In this document: piece by piece, positions 26,722-35,697 of the stretch
Numbering within the stretch: the stretch's first letter is position 1
Layout: each line of letters starts with the position of its first letter
From: Arthrobacter sp. ISL-5
GTDB lineage: Bacteria > Actinomycetota > Actinomycetes > Actinomycetales > Micrococcaceae
Direction: 5' to 3'
Assembly (NCBI RefSeq): GCF_018613835.1
Contig: NZ_JAGGPM010000006.1
Location: forward strand, 144,005 to 208,004
Length of the DNA stretch: 64,000 nucleotides
Program-made: the position numbers and the translations under genes
Notes under the pieces: generated by a model
Database searches by the model: none
Told to the model about the DNA's origin: nothing
What the model saw: the letters and a program-made list of their open reading frames with translations, nothing else

Positions 26722-28176
26722 ATGCCAGAACGTACACAAACCAAGCGCGAAGCGGCCGGCGGCGAACGCCAACTGCATCTGAACGCCTTCCTCATGAGCA
26801 CCGGACACCACGAAGCCTCGTGGCGGCTGGCGGAAAGCGACAGCTTTGCAGGGACCCAGGTGGCCCACTTCCAGCGGCTCGCCCGCACGGCTGAACGGGG
26901 AACCTTCGATTCGATCTTCTTCGCGGACTCACCGGTGCTGCACGGCGACGTGCGCCAACGCCCCTACGGCACGCTGGAACCCACGCTCTTGCTGAGCGCC
27001 ATCGCCGCCGTCACCAAACGGATCGGGCTGATCGCCACGGCGTCCACCACCTACAACGATCCCTACAACCTCGCCCGGCGCTTCGCCACGCTGGACCACA
27101 TCAGCGGCGGCAGGGCAGGCTGGAACGTGGTGACCACCGCCGGCGAAGCCGCGGCGCGGAACTTTTCGCTGGATGACCAGCCCGCACACTGGCGCCGTTA
27201 CGAGCGGGCCGCCGAGTTCCTGGACGCCTCCCGGAAGCTCTGGGACAGCTGGGAAGACGGGGCTCCGGTGGGGGATAAGGCCGCCGGCGTCTGGGCGGAC
27301 AGTTCCCGGGTGCACGCCGTCAACCACACGGGCCGGTACTTCCGGATCCAGGGGCCGCTGGACGTGCGGCGGCCGCCGCAGGGCCATCCGGTGATTGTGC
27401 AGGCAGGCTCCTCCGAGGACGGCAAGGACTTCGCTGCCCGCTACGCCGAAGCCGTGTTCACCGCGCAGCAGACCCTCGCGGAGGCCCAGCGGTTCTACGC
27501 GGACCTGAAGCGGAAGACAGCCGGCGTCGGACGGAACCCGGACCACATCAAGATCCTGCCCGGCATCGTTCCGATCATCGGCTCCACCGAGCAGGAAGCG
27601 CGCCGCCTGGAACGCGAACTCGACGAGCTGATCCACCCGGAACACGCACGGAAGCAGCTGGCGGGCATCCTGAGGGTGTCGCCCGAATCGCTCCCGCTGG
27701 ATGGGCAGCTGCCGGAGGACCTCCCGTCGGAGGACGAGATCGAGGGCGCCAAGAGCAGGTACACGCTGATCGTGGAGCTCGCCCGGCGGGAGCGGCTGAC
27801 CGTCCGCCAGCTCATCGGCAGGCTGGGCGGCGGCCGCGGCCACCGCACCTTCTCCGGCACCCCGGGGCAGGTGGCGGACGCGATCCAGGGCTGGTTCGAG
27901 AACGGCGCGGCGGACGGGTTCAACATCATGCCGCCCGTGCTTCCGTCAGGACTTGACGCGTTCGTGGACCACGTCATCCCGATCCTGCGGGCCCGGGGAC
28001 TGTTCCGGCGCGAATACACGGGCAGCACCCTGCGGGAGCACTACGGACTGCCCCGGCCCGCCAGCGTTTATGCCGACGGCGGCACCTCCGACGGCGGCAC
28101 CGGCACCTCCGACTCTTCCGAACCGACCGCGCCGACCGCGCCGACGAAAAGAGAACTCGTTGTTTCTGAACCGTGA
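26722..28176 (+). CDS. FMN-dependent monooxygenase, NtaA/SnaA/DszA/SsuD-like (LLM class)
   Basis: This 484-residue luciferase-like monooxygenase has the family pattern of large two-component enzymes: NAFLMSTGHHEASWR, FDSIFFADSP, GLIATASTTYNDPYNLARRFA, in part, then GWNVVTT and HTGRYFRIQGPLDV. The C-terminal 30 residues are a Gly/Ser/Thr/Pro low-complexity tail. GAAGGA is five bases before the ATG. It should use FMNH2 from the flavin reductase encoded next to split a C-S or C-N bond of the imported compound. The substrate is not determined. Confidence 0.93.
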   Translation: MPERTQTKREAAGGERQLHLNAFLMSTGHHEASWRLAESDSFAGTQVAHFQRLARTAERGTFDSIFFADSPVLHGDVRQRPYGTLEPTLLLSAIAAVTKRIGLIATASTTYNDPYNLARRFATLDHISGGRAGWNVVTTAGEAAARNFSLDDQPAHWRRYERAAEFLDASRKLWDSWEDGAPVGDKAAGVWADSSRVHAVNHTGRYFRIQGPLDVRRPPQGHPVIVQAGSSEDGKDFAARYAEAVFTAQQTLAEAQRFYADLKRKTAGVGRNPDHIKILPGIVPIIGSTEQEARRLERELDELIHPEHARKQLAGILRVSPESLPLDGQLPEDLPSEDEIEGAKSRYTLIVELARRERLTVRQLIGRLGGGRGHRTFSGTPGQVADAIQGWFENGAADGFNIMPPVLPSGLDAFVDHVIPILRARGLFRREYTGSTLREHYGLPRPASVYADGGTSDGGTGTSDSSEPTAPTAPTKRELVVSEP

Positions 28177-28666
28177 TTTAGACCCGGCCTCCCTCCGCGA
28201 AGCCTTCGGCCACGTCCCTTCCGGCGTCGCGGCGCTGTGCACGCTCGTGGACGGAGCTCCGCAGGGGATCGTGGCGTCGACCTTCACCGTCGGGGTCTCG
28301 CTGGACCCGCCACTGGCGATGTTCGCGGTGCAGAAAAGCTCCCGGACGTGGCCGCTGATCCGGGCGGGCGGCCGGATCGGCGTCTCCGTCCTGGCCGCGG
28401 GACAGGCGGACGCCTGCCGGCAGATCGCCTCGAAATCGGCGGACCGTTTTGCCGGCATCGGGCTCACTACCACGGCACATGGCGCGCTCTTCCTCAGCGA
28501 CGCCGGGCTCTGGCTGGACTGCTCGGTGGAGACGGAAGTCCCCGCCGGCGACCACGCGGTGGTCCTGCTCAGGGTCCACGGATACTCGGTCCGGGACAGC
28601 AGCAGCGATCCGCTCATTTTCCAGGGGTCCGAATTCCGGAGCCTGCAGGTGCCCAGTTACGCGTAG
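28160..28666 (+). CDS. Flavin reductase family protein
   Basis: This 168-residue flavin reductase-like domain has FGHVPSGVAALCTLVDG, then GIVASTFTVGVSLDPP, FAVQKSSRTWPLI and GVSVLAAGQ, with a C-terminal DHAVVLLRVHGY. The TTG at 28160 is the likely start. It lies 17 bp inside the end of the monooxygenase gene, so the two are coupled. It should supply reduced FMN to the monooxygenase. An upstream extension of the same open frame is a shadow of that gene. Confidence 0.9.
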   Translation: MFLNRDLDPASLREAFGHVPSGVAALCTLVDGAPQGIVASTFTVGVSLDPPLAMFAVQKSSRTWPLIRAGGRIGVSVLAAGQADACRQIASKSADRFAGIGLTTTAHGALFLSDAGLWLDCSVETEVPAGDHAVVLLRVHGYSVRDSSSDPLIFQGSEFRSLQVPSYA

Positions 28667-28775
28667 CTGAGCCGGCCGCGCACGGGCCTTCAGCCGAGCC
28701 TTCCAGGGAAGAACGGGCGGTGTCCTGTTGTTAATACATAGTGGTAAAGCAAGGTCGCGCCGAGAGAGGCCTGTC

Positions 28776-29381
28776 ATGACAAGGATTGCGATCGTACTGG
28801 GAAGCACCCGGCCCGGCCGGCTGGGAAAGGCGGTGGCCGACTGGGTGCTGAAGCGCTCTGCCGAGCGCACCGACGCCCAGTTCGAGCTCCTCGACGTCGC
28901 CGACTTTGACCTCCCGCTGCTGGATGAGCCGCTGCCGCCGTCGCTGGGCAGGCACGAGCAGGGTCACACCAGGGCCTGGGCGGAAGCGGTGGCCGGTTTT
29001 GACGGCTTCGTCTTCGTGACGGGCGAGTACAACCACTCGGTTCCGGGCGCGCTGAAGAACGCGCTGGATTACCTCTACGCAGAGTGGAACAACAAGGCGG
29101 CGGCTTTCGTCAGCTACGGCAGCGCGGGCGGCATCCGCGCCGTGGAGCACCTGCGCGGCGTGGCGGCCGAGCTGCAAATGGCCGATGTCCGCGCCCAGGT
29201 TGCGCTGCCGCTGTCCACGGAATTCGAGCACTACCGGACCTTCACGCCGTCCGCCGCGGCGGAGAAGAGCCTGGTCACGGTGTTCGATCAGGTCATTGCG
29301 TGGGCGGGGGCGCTAAAGGTGCTGCGGCCGCCGGCCGGGAAGAACACGCAGAACCGCGGTCATCTAGCGGCTTCCGCTTAG
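28776..29381 (+). CDS. NADPH-dependent FMN reductase family protein
   Basis: This 201-residue flavodoxin-like reductase has IVLGSTRPGRLG for the phosphate loop, EYNHSVPGALKNALDYL, in part, as the flavin-binding motif, and SYGSAGGIRAVEHLR. ATG 28776 has GAGAGG six bases before it; the frame opens earlier at 28728 without signals. It is separated from the organosulfur operon by 109 bp and may be a general quinone or azo reductase rather than its partner. Confidence 0.92.
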   Translation: MTRIAIVLGSTRPGRLGKAVADWVLKRSAERTDAQFELLDVADFDLPLLDEPLPPSLGRHEQGHTRAWAEAVAGFDGFVFVTGEYNHSVPGALKNALDYLYAEWNNKAAAFVSYGSAGGIRAVEHLRGVAAELQMADVRAQVALPLSTEFEHYRTFTPSAAAEKSLVTVFDQVIAWAGALKVLRPPAGKNTQNRGHLAASA

Positions 29382-29414
29382 GACCCTCGTCCGCCGCGCG
29401 CCCCGGCGGCGGCG

Positions 29415-30440
29415 TCAGGAGCCGCTGGGCGTGGAGTCCTGCAGGGGCTTCCGGGCCAGCCAGGCGGCCACGATGGCACCGGAAATGTTGTGCCACAGCG
29501 AGAATACGGCGGACGGAAGTGCGGCCAGCGGGGTGAAGTGCGCGGTGGCGAGTGTCGCCGCCAGCCCCGAGTTCTGCATGCCCACCTCGAACGCCAGAGC
29601 CCTGCGTGCCTTGTCGTCCAGGCGGCCCAGCTTGCCGGCCAGGTACCCGAGTCCAAGGCCGAAGCCGTTGTGCAGCACAACGGCCAGGAACACGATGCCG
29701 CCGGCTGCCACGATCCTGCCGGCACTTCCCGCCACCACTACCGCCACGATGAGGGAGATGACGACGGCGGATGCCCAGGGCAGCGCCGGGAGCGCCTTTG
29801 CGACGAGGTTCTTGAGGAAGAGGCGTGCCATCAGCCCGGCAATGACGGGTACGAGCACGGTCTTGACGATGTCCAGAACCATGGCGCCGGCGTCGATGCT
29901 CAGGAAGGATCCGGCGAGGAAGAGCACCAGAATAGGCGTGACGATCGGGGCGATCAGTGTTGACACGCTTGCCACGGCCACGGACAGGGCCACATCACCC
30001 TTGGCCAGGAAGGCCATGACGTTGGAGGCGGTGCCGGACGGGGCGCAGCCCACGAGGATCAGGCCCACAGCCAGGGCCGGCTCAAGCTGAAGGATGTGGG
30101 CGATCAGCCATCCCGCCCCGGGCATGATCACGTAGTGGGCAACGATGCCCAGGACCACGGCCCACGGCCTCCGGGCAACAGCAGCGAAATCGGGAGGCGT
30201 CAGCGTCAGTCCCATGCAGAACATGATGATGCCCAGCAGGTACGGAACGGCGGGGCCGAGGGGCTGGAAGGCGCCGGGGAGCAGGAATCCGGCCACGCCG
30301 GCAACCAGCACCAGCAGCGGGAACACGGTCACGGCAACACGCGCCACCTTGGCCTCCGCCGCGAGAGCCGGGTTCAGGGGCTCGACGTCGGCCGCCATGG
30401 CCAACGGAGCAGTTTCGGGGGTCTTTGTTGCCTCAAGCAT
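29415..30440 (-). CDS. Bile acid:sodium symporter family (BASS) transporter
   Basis: This 341-residue membrane protein has about ten hydrophobic segments and BASS signatures: GIIMFCMGLTL, VGCAPSGTASNVMAFLAKGD, in part, and FEVGMQNSGLAATLA. Substrates of bacterial members include organic acids such as pantoate and 2-keto acids; none can be assigned. The cytoplasmic N-terminal 35 residues are Ala-rich. The ATG has CAGCAT six bases upstream and no ribosome binding site, so it may be leaderless. Confidence 0.93.
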   Translation of the reverse strand: MLEATKTPETAPLAMAADVEPLNPALAAEAKVARVAVTVFPLLVLVAGVAGFLLPGAFQPLGPAVPYLLGIIMFCMGLTLTPPDFAAVARRPWAVVLGIVAHYVIMPGAGWLIAHILQLEPALAVGLILVGCAPSGTASNVMAFLAKGDVALSVAVASVSTLIAPIVTPILVLFLAGSFLSIDAGAMVLDIVKTVLVPVIAGLMARLFLKNLVAKALPALPWASAVVISLIVAVVVAGSAGRIVAAGGIVFLAVVLHNGFGLGLGYLAGKLGRLDDKARRALAFEVGMQNSGLAATLATAHFTPLAALPSAVFSLWHNISGAIVAAWLARKPLQDSTPSGS

Positions 30441-30597
30441 TCAATAATGCTGGCACCCAGGAGCGGCCCCAACCAATTCGTGACTGATGTCAGACAAATG
30501 TGTCAGCCGCACAGAATCGGTCCACGCGAGACTAATCGTTGGCGCATTTCGGGTGCGATACTGAGTCTTGCACCGGACCGCGATGCAGGGGGCGCAA

Positions 30598-31737
30598 ATG
30601 ATCCTAGACACGGCAACACTCCGCGTTGCCTTCGCCTTGATGGCTTTGGTCATGGGCGCACTGTTCTACTTCTCCGCGTTCCGCAGCACCCGTTCCGCGT
30701 ACAGTGGCTGGTGGTGTGTGGCCCTGCTGCTGTTCCTCGCGGGCTCGGCATGCTTCCTTCTCGACGGCACGCCCCACCAGGTGTGGGCCAACCCGCTGGG
30801 AAACGTCCTGCTCATTTCGGGGGTGGCAAGCGTATGGGCCGCTGCACGATCTCTGCGGATGCTCAAATGCAACGTCTGGCTCTCCATCGCTGTGCCGGTC
30901 ATCGCGGGAATTGCTGCTGCCCTGGATAATCCGGCATCCAATACCTGGGCCGGGGGTGCCGTATTCCTGGCCTCCATGTGCCTCTTTATTGGCCTGGCTT
31001 CCCGCGAGCTGTGGCAGCTGGAGCCCGGCTACTCCCGGGTCCGGATACCAACGGCCGTAGCCGCCGGATGCGTCGCGGCCTTCTACGTGGGCCGTCTGGT
31101 CGCCTTCATCGCGGAGGGGCCGGCGGGTCCCACCTTTGTCACATACTTCGGATCCTCCGTGACCACGCTGGTTACCATGGTGTTCCTCGTGGTCGGCTCT
31201 TTCAGCATGGCCGAACTCAGCACGGAGCAGCAGACGCGGGCACTCCGGACCGTGGCCCGGCAGGACGGCCTGACCGGCCTCCTCAACCGCAGCGCGTTCA
31301 TTGAGCTGGCGGCGGCAGAGCTGGACCGCTGCCGGCAGTCCGGGAACTGCGGAACGCTGATCATTGCCGATCTGGACCACTTCAAGACAGTGAATGACAC
31401 GTTCGGACACGCCGCCGGCGACCTTGCCCTGCAGGCATTCGCGGATGCCTGCACGGAGACGGTCCGCTCCACGGATCTTGTGGGGAGATACGGCGGGGAG
31501 GAGTTCATACTCATGATTCCGGGGGTTGGTCCGCGCCGCGCCGAGGCCATCACCATGGAGATCAGCCGAAGGCTGGCCCAGCACGTCATACCGGAGGTGC
31601 TCAGGATGCCGACTGTCAGCTACGGTCTCTCCAAATTCACGGCAGAAACGGAAGACTTGGACGAGCTGATCGCTGCCGCCGACGTAGCACTGTACGAAGC
31701 AAAATCGCAGGGGCGCAACCGCACCGTCCAGGGCTGA
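30598..31737 (+). CDS. Membrane-bound diguanylate cyclase (GGDEF)
   Basis: This 379-residue protein has an N-terminal half with about six hydrophobic segments (sensor region, no named domain recognised) and a C-terminal GGDEF domain. Visible are RQDGLTGLLNRSAF, the metal-binding IADLDHFKTVNDTFGH and the active site GRYGGEEF. An inhibitory I-site RSTD lies five residues before GGEEF. The enzyme should make c-di-GMP and be feedback inhibited. No EAL domain is attached. The start is at ATG 30598, with GGGG five bases upstream. Confidence 0.92.
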   Translation: MILDTATLRVAFALMALVMGALFYFSAFRSTRSAYSGWWCVALLLFLAGSACFLLDGTPHQVWANPLGNVLLISGVASVWAAARSLRMLKCNVWLSIAVPVIAGIAAALDNPASNTWAGGAVFLASMCLFIGLASRELWQLEPGYSRVRIPTAVAAGCVAAFYVGRLVAFIAEGPAGPTFVTYFGSSVTTLVTMVFLVVGSFSMAELSTEQQTRALRTVARQDGLTGLLNRSAFIELAAAELDRCRQSGNCGTLIIADLDHFKTVNDTFGHAAGDLALQAFADACTETVRSTDLVGRYGGEEFILMIPGVGPRRAEAITMEISRRLAQHVIPEVLRMPTVSYGLSKFTAETEDLDELIAAADVALYEAKSQGRNRTVQG

Positions 31738-31785
31738 ACTGTCCGCAATTTGCCCCAGTTGCGGCGCTTACCACGCGGGAGATGA

Positions 31786-32055
31786 GTGCGGTTGGAGATG
31801 GGTGATCCGGAGGCGGTGACCGCGGACGGCCAGATTGACCCGGCAACCGGAGGCCTTGTCGGCACCGTGATCGACGACTTTGTGAAGGCCTCCAGGCTCC
31901 CCCATCACACCGCCGAGCGGCTGCTGCGGATTGGCTATGTAAAGATCGACAAGTCCGGCCTGCTTGCAGGCCACGCCTACGTTGCGTCGGATGAGCTCGA
32001 TCGAGTCGAGGGCGACACGCTATGGCTGAAAGAGGGCCTGCACCCCGATCACTGA
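31786..32055 (+). CDS. Small hypothetical protein, 89 aa
   Basis: This acidic small protein has one clear helical stretch, VIDDFVKASRLPHHTAERLLRIGYV, in part. I do not recognise a family. GGGAG lies four bases before GTG 31786; an internal ATG at 31798 is an alternative. It follows the cyclase gene by 48 bp and could be cotranscribed. Confidence 0.5.
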   Translation: MRLEMGDPEAVTADGQIDPATGGLVGTVIDDFVKASRLPHHTAERLLRIGYVKIDKSGLLAGHAYVASDELDRVEGDTLWLKEGLHPDH

Positions 32056-32177
32056 GGCGCCGGGACGCTTGCGGCTGGCTACGCCCGCATCTTTACCGAC
32101 TCGGCTTCCGCTTCCGTGGAGTGAATCAGTTCAAAACGGCTGAGAAGCTGCTGCTCGGCATGGCCCCGCGGAGATGC

Positions 32178-32183
32178 GAGAAT
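32178..32183 (+). promoter_or_regulatory. Possible -10 box of a leaderless transcript (GNAT gene)
   Basis: GAGAAT stands 6 nt before ATG 32190. It matches positions 2 and 6 of TANNNT but not position 1. Confidence 0.35.
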
Positions 32184-32189
32184 GTCCGC

Positions 32190-32759
32190 ATGCTCGTATT
32201 CCTTGAGACGGAACGGCTACTGCTGCGTCAGTTCAATCTCTTCGACGTGGACCTACTCGTGGAGTTGGACGGCGATCCGCGCGTGATGCGATACATCACG
32301 GGCGGCGCCCCCACTTCTCGAGGCGAGGTTGAAGACGAGTTACTTCCAGCATTCCTCGGCTATTACCGGGAATTCCCCGGCTACGGATTCTGGGCCGCGG
32401 TCGAGAAGGCAACCCAGGACTTCCTCGGCTGGTTCCACTACCGACCAGCCCCCGGTGACCCACTCGATCAGCCGGAACTGGGCTACCGGTTGCGGTGCGC
32501 GGCTTGGGGAAAGGGGTATGCGACGGAGGGTTGTCGCGCGCTGATCGCCAAGGGGTTTGCCGAGTTCGAAGTGCAACGGGTCGTTGCTTCGACCATGGCA
32601 GTCAACACAGCCTCGCGAAGAGTGATGGAGAAATCTGGGATGCGTCTCGTGCGGGCCTTCGTCGCGGACTGGCCGGTGTCGATCCCGGGCGATGAACACG
32701 GCGACGTCGAGTACGCGATCACCCGAAGTGAATGGGAGCTAGCCCGGACACGTCCGTAA
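32190..32759 (+). CDS. GNAT family N-acetyltransferase (RimJ/RimL-like)
   Basis: This 189-residue acetyltransferase has LETERLLLRQF at the N-terminus, the acetyl-CoA segment ELGYRLRCAAWGKGYATEG, in part, and the C-terminal VASTMAVNTASRRVMEKSGM, in part, typical of acetyltransf_3. The open frame begins at 32022, but the first 56 codons are not family-like. Codon use and GC are slightly lower than in the neighbours. The acceptor is unknown. Confidence 0.9.
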   Translation: MLVFLETERLLLRQFNLFDVDLLVELDGDPRVMRYITGGAPTSRGEVEDELLPAFLGYYREFPGYGFWAAVEKATQDFLGWFHYRPAPGDPLDQPELGYRLRCAAWGKGYATEGCRALIAKGFAEFEVQRVVASTMAVNTASRRVMEKSGMRLVRAFVADWPVSIPGDEHGDVEYAITRSEWELARTRP

Positions 32760-32784
32760 GGTGCGGCCGAGGTTTAGCCGCCCG

Positions 32785-33297
32785 TCATCCGTCGGACTTG
32801 GCGAAGCGCTCCGGCGTCGAGTCCAGCAGAAGCGCGTCAATTTCCCGGATCTGCTCGTTCGCGCGGTCCAGGAGGCCATTGGCCGTGGCGGGGTCGATGC
32901 GCTCGTCCGTTCGGGAGAGGACCATCAGTGTTTTCCAGAGCAGGGACTTTCCGGTGACGGCACTGAGGAGGCCTTCGAGGGCGAGCTGGCCGCTGGCTCC
33001 GTCGGGGGAGTGCAGTGGATTCAGCGGATCCATGGTGCCGAGCTGGGCACTGATCCACGACAACGGCTTCTTATAAGCCGGCATGTGCAGATGCAGCTGG
33101 TCGGAGATCTCGTGCAGCGCTGCCTTGTCCGCGCTCACTTCGACGGCAAGGTGGCTGAGGGTGGCGCCCTGCGGTGTGCCGTTCCAGCTCTTGGCTGCCT
33201 GTTCGAAGAGGCGCTCGCCGGCGGCTGCCGCTATCAGATGGCTGTGCAGATACGCGGACAACGATTTGTCGTCGATTGTTCCGTTGCTCTCATTCAC
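32785..33297 (-). CDS. Helical-bundle protein, possibly ferritin-like
   Basis: This 170-residue, almost wholly alpha-helical protein has four long helices. The first contains AYLHSHLIAAAAGERLFEQAAKSW, in part, and the second TLSHLAVEVSADKAALHEISDQL, in part, with Glu and His spaced as in ferritin-like bundles. A complete di-iron ligand set cannot be confirmed. GTG 33297 has AGGA seven bases upstream; the longer open frame to 33555 overlaps the next gene and is not coding. The function is unknown. Confidence 0.75.
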   Translation of the reverse strand: MNESNGTIDDKSLSAYLHSHLIAAAAGERLFEQAAKSWNGTPQGATLSHLAVEVSADKAALHEISDQLHLHMPAYKKPLSWISAQLGTMDPLNPLHSPDGASGQLALEGLLSAVTGKSLLWKTLMVLSRTDERIDPATANGLLDRANEQIREIDALLLDSTPERFAKSDG

Positions 33298-33506
33298 GGT
33301 CTTTTCCTCCCGGTGGCGGGCAGTCACATTGGCTGTCCTGTCAGCATACTGAGAAGTTCGCGGCCGGTGCAGGGAAATGCGAAGCGCATCATGAGATACG
33401 GCATAAGAACAGCGAAAGGGCCGGCGCTCCGCTGCCCCCAAGGCAGCGGAACACCGGCCCTCCTCGCGATGCCCTGGGGCTTCGGTGAACGCTGGCTGGG
33501 ACGCTG

Positions 33507-34262
33507 TTAGGCCGCGGCCCGCACGAACGTGACCGGGCCTGTGGCAGTCAGCCACGACAGCGGGTGGACCACGGTCTGGTTGGAGCCGTTCATGCCGCCG
33601 CTGAGAACCTTGCCGTCGCCGACGAAGATTCCCACGTGGCCGGACTGGACCACCATGTCCCCGGGCTGGGGAGTTGACACGACGTTTCCGTAGTTCATGA
33701 ACTGCATCGGGGCCAGGTCGCCCACCGGAATCCCTGAGGCGCCGAGTGCCTTTTCAACCATGGCGGTGCAGTCCTGGGTGATGCCCAGCTGGGCGTAGGC
33801 GGACGAGACCATGGAGGCGTTGATGCTGCCGGCAGCCGCAGGGGCCTTGGCCGGAGCCGCTGCGGCCTGGACGGTGATCTTCGCCGGTGCCGGTGCGGCC
33901 ACGGGCGCCGGGGTCTCCGCCGCGGGCGGTGCCTCCGCTACGGGAGCCTCCACGACGGGAGCCGGGGTGGACTTCACGGCGGGGCGCTCGTAGTCAATCC
34001 GGACGCTGGAGTCCGCGCTCAGCGGAGCCTGCGCCTGGCTGACGGCCTCGGGTGCCGCGGCCGGGGCGGCCTCCTGCTGGACGGGTCCGTTGGCGGCATT
34101 CGCCGCGATGCTTCCGGTGAAGGCAAGCCCGGACGCCGCGAGGATGACGGCGGTCTGGCGTCCCAGTCCTCCGGCATTTGCCGTGACGGCGCGGGAGGCG
34201 GAAACGAGCGGATTTGAGCGGGTGGCCGCTGCACGGCGGCCATGGGTGTTGCGTGACGACAT
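33507..34262 (-). CDS. Secreted NlpC/P60-type peptidoglycan endopeptidase
   Basis: This is a 251-residue exported protein. A basic N-terminus and hydrophobic segment (AVILAASGLAFTGSIAANA, in part) form a signal peptide. An Ala/Pro-rich linker runs from about residue 60 to 145. The C-terminal domain has the catalytic Cys in ITQDCTAMV and the catalytic His in SGHVGIFVG, as in NlpC/P60 cysteine peptidases. It should cleave peptide bonds in the cell wall. The 5' leader is a c-di-AMP riboswitch, a common setting for cell-wall hydrolases in actinobacteria. Confidence 0.92.
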   Translation of the reverse strand: MSSRNTHGRRAAATRSNPLVSASRAVTANAGGLGRQTAVILAASGLAFTGSIAANAANGPVQQEAAPAAAPEAVSQAQAPLSADSSVRIDYERPAVKSTPAPVVEAPVAEAPPAAETPAPVAAPAPAKITVQAAAAPAKAPAAAGSINASMVSSAYAQLGITQDCTAMVEKALGASGIPVGDLAPMQFMNYGNVVSTPQPGDMVVQSGHVGIFVGDGKVLSGGMNGSNQTVVHPLSWLTATGPVTFVRAAA

Positions 34263-34270
34263 GAAGGAGC

Positions 34271-34451
34271 CTCTCCCGATGCCTGCGAGGTGAGCTGTCG
34301 GATTCGGATGGGAGACACCCGGCCGCGCGTCCTGAACAGAAGCAGGATCTTCGCGGCTTCACCCCAAGGCCCGTTCAAGCGGGCCGAAATTTGGTTTCCC
34401 CGTCTCTGCCGTACATGGTCTGCGAACGTATCCCGGGCTGCGGCAGAGTTA
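34271..34451 (-). promoter_or_regulatory. c-di-AMP riboswitch (ydaO/yuaA type)
   Basis: On the minus strand the leader shows the conserved blocks of the ydaO element in order: GGGGAAACC, then CTTGGGGTGAA, and finally ATCCGAATCCGACAGCT followed by CACCTCGCAGGC, just before the ribosome binding site. The family switches expression off when c-di-AMP is high. The 5' boundary is approximate. The element sits directly before the NlpC/P60 gene. Confidence 0.9.
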
Positions 34452-34568
34452 GGCAATCAGCGCGGGAATGCCCTCTTCGGTGAAAAGGACACCTTTTCCA
34501 CGGTACGGGAGGCTCCTGCGAATGTCACATTAAGGTAACGGCACCCCCGGCGGCCCTGTGCGGACGCC

Positions 34569-35691
34569 CTAGTGTCCGGCGTTGAGCTTCCCGGCGAGGC
34601 GTTCGCGCATCTGGATACTGGCAGCGTTCAGTCCGATCAGTTCGACTTCCCTGCCGTGCCTGCGGTATTTCTCCGTCACCGCGTCCAGCACGGCGATGGT
34701 GGAGGCGTCCCAGAGGTGCGAGGCATGCAGGTCGATCACCACTCCGGCGATGTGCGGCTCCGAGTCCCGTGCATAGTCGAACTGCGTGTAGAGGTCATTC
34801 GAGGACGCGAAGAACAGCTCGCCGTCCACGGTGTATGTGGCCACGGTCCGGCCGTTCAGCTCCACCTCGGTCCGTTCCACCGTCGCAAAGTGGGCAACGC
34901 GCCGGGCGAACATCGCCATCGCGGCGAGCACCCCGACGCCGACGCCGATCGCCAGGTTGTGGGTCGCCACCACGGTGGCGACCGTGATCAGCATGACGGC
35001 CGTTTCGGAGCGGGGCATCCGCTTCAGGGTTCTCGGGGCAACCGAGTGCCAGTCGAAGGTGATGGCCGAAACGAAGATCATCACGGCCACCAGCGCGGCC
35101 ATGGGGATGAGTCCCACGACGTCGCCCAGCACCACCACCAGCACCAGCAGGAACACGCCGGCCAGGAACGTGGAAACCCGGCTCCGCGCGCCCGAGCCCT
35201 TGACGTTGATCATGGTCTGGCCGATCACCGCGCAGCCGCCCATGCCGCCCAGGAAGCCCGTGACAATGTTGGCCACGCCTTGGCCCCAGGACTCGCGGGC
35301 CTTGTTGGAGCGGGTGTCGGTGATGTCGTCCACGAGTTTGGCGGTCATGAGTGACTCCAGCAGCCCCACGAGCGCCATGGACAGCGCAAACGGGGCGATG
35401 GTCTGGAAGGTCTCCAGCGTCTTGGCTGCGCATCAGCGGGGCGATCACCAAGGCCACGGCGCCGGTGGCTGCAGAAATCATGGCGGGACGGCCGCCCACG
35501 AAGGAGATGGTCACGGCCATGGTGAAGGAGGCGAACAGGCCGATTCGGGGATCCACCCCTGCGATCACGGAGAAGGCGATGGCCTCGGGGATGAGCGCGA
35601 GGGCCACCACCAGTCCAGCCAGCGCCTCGGTCTTGAGGCGGCGCGGGGAGCGGAGTGTTGCCCGGACGGACTGGAGCTGTTCGGGCTTCAT
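34569..35691 (-). pseudogene. SulP family anion transporter, internally deleted and frameshifted
   Basis: The N-terminal frame starts at 35691 and reads [10 protein letters not shown] to ALVIAPLMR (88 residues) with normal SulP sequence ([21 protein letters not shown], in part). At about 35430 the frame breaks and joins directly to [14 protein letters not shown], which continues in a second frame to 34569 with SulP helices and an intact C-terminal STAS domain (GVVIDLHASHLWDAS). Together the parts make about 375 residues against roughly 500 in the family. So about 120 codons of the transmembrane core are missing. It cannot make a working transporter in one piece. Confidence 0.88.
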
Positions 35692-35697
35692 GGATCC

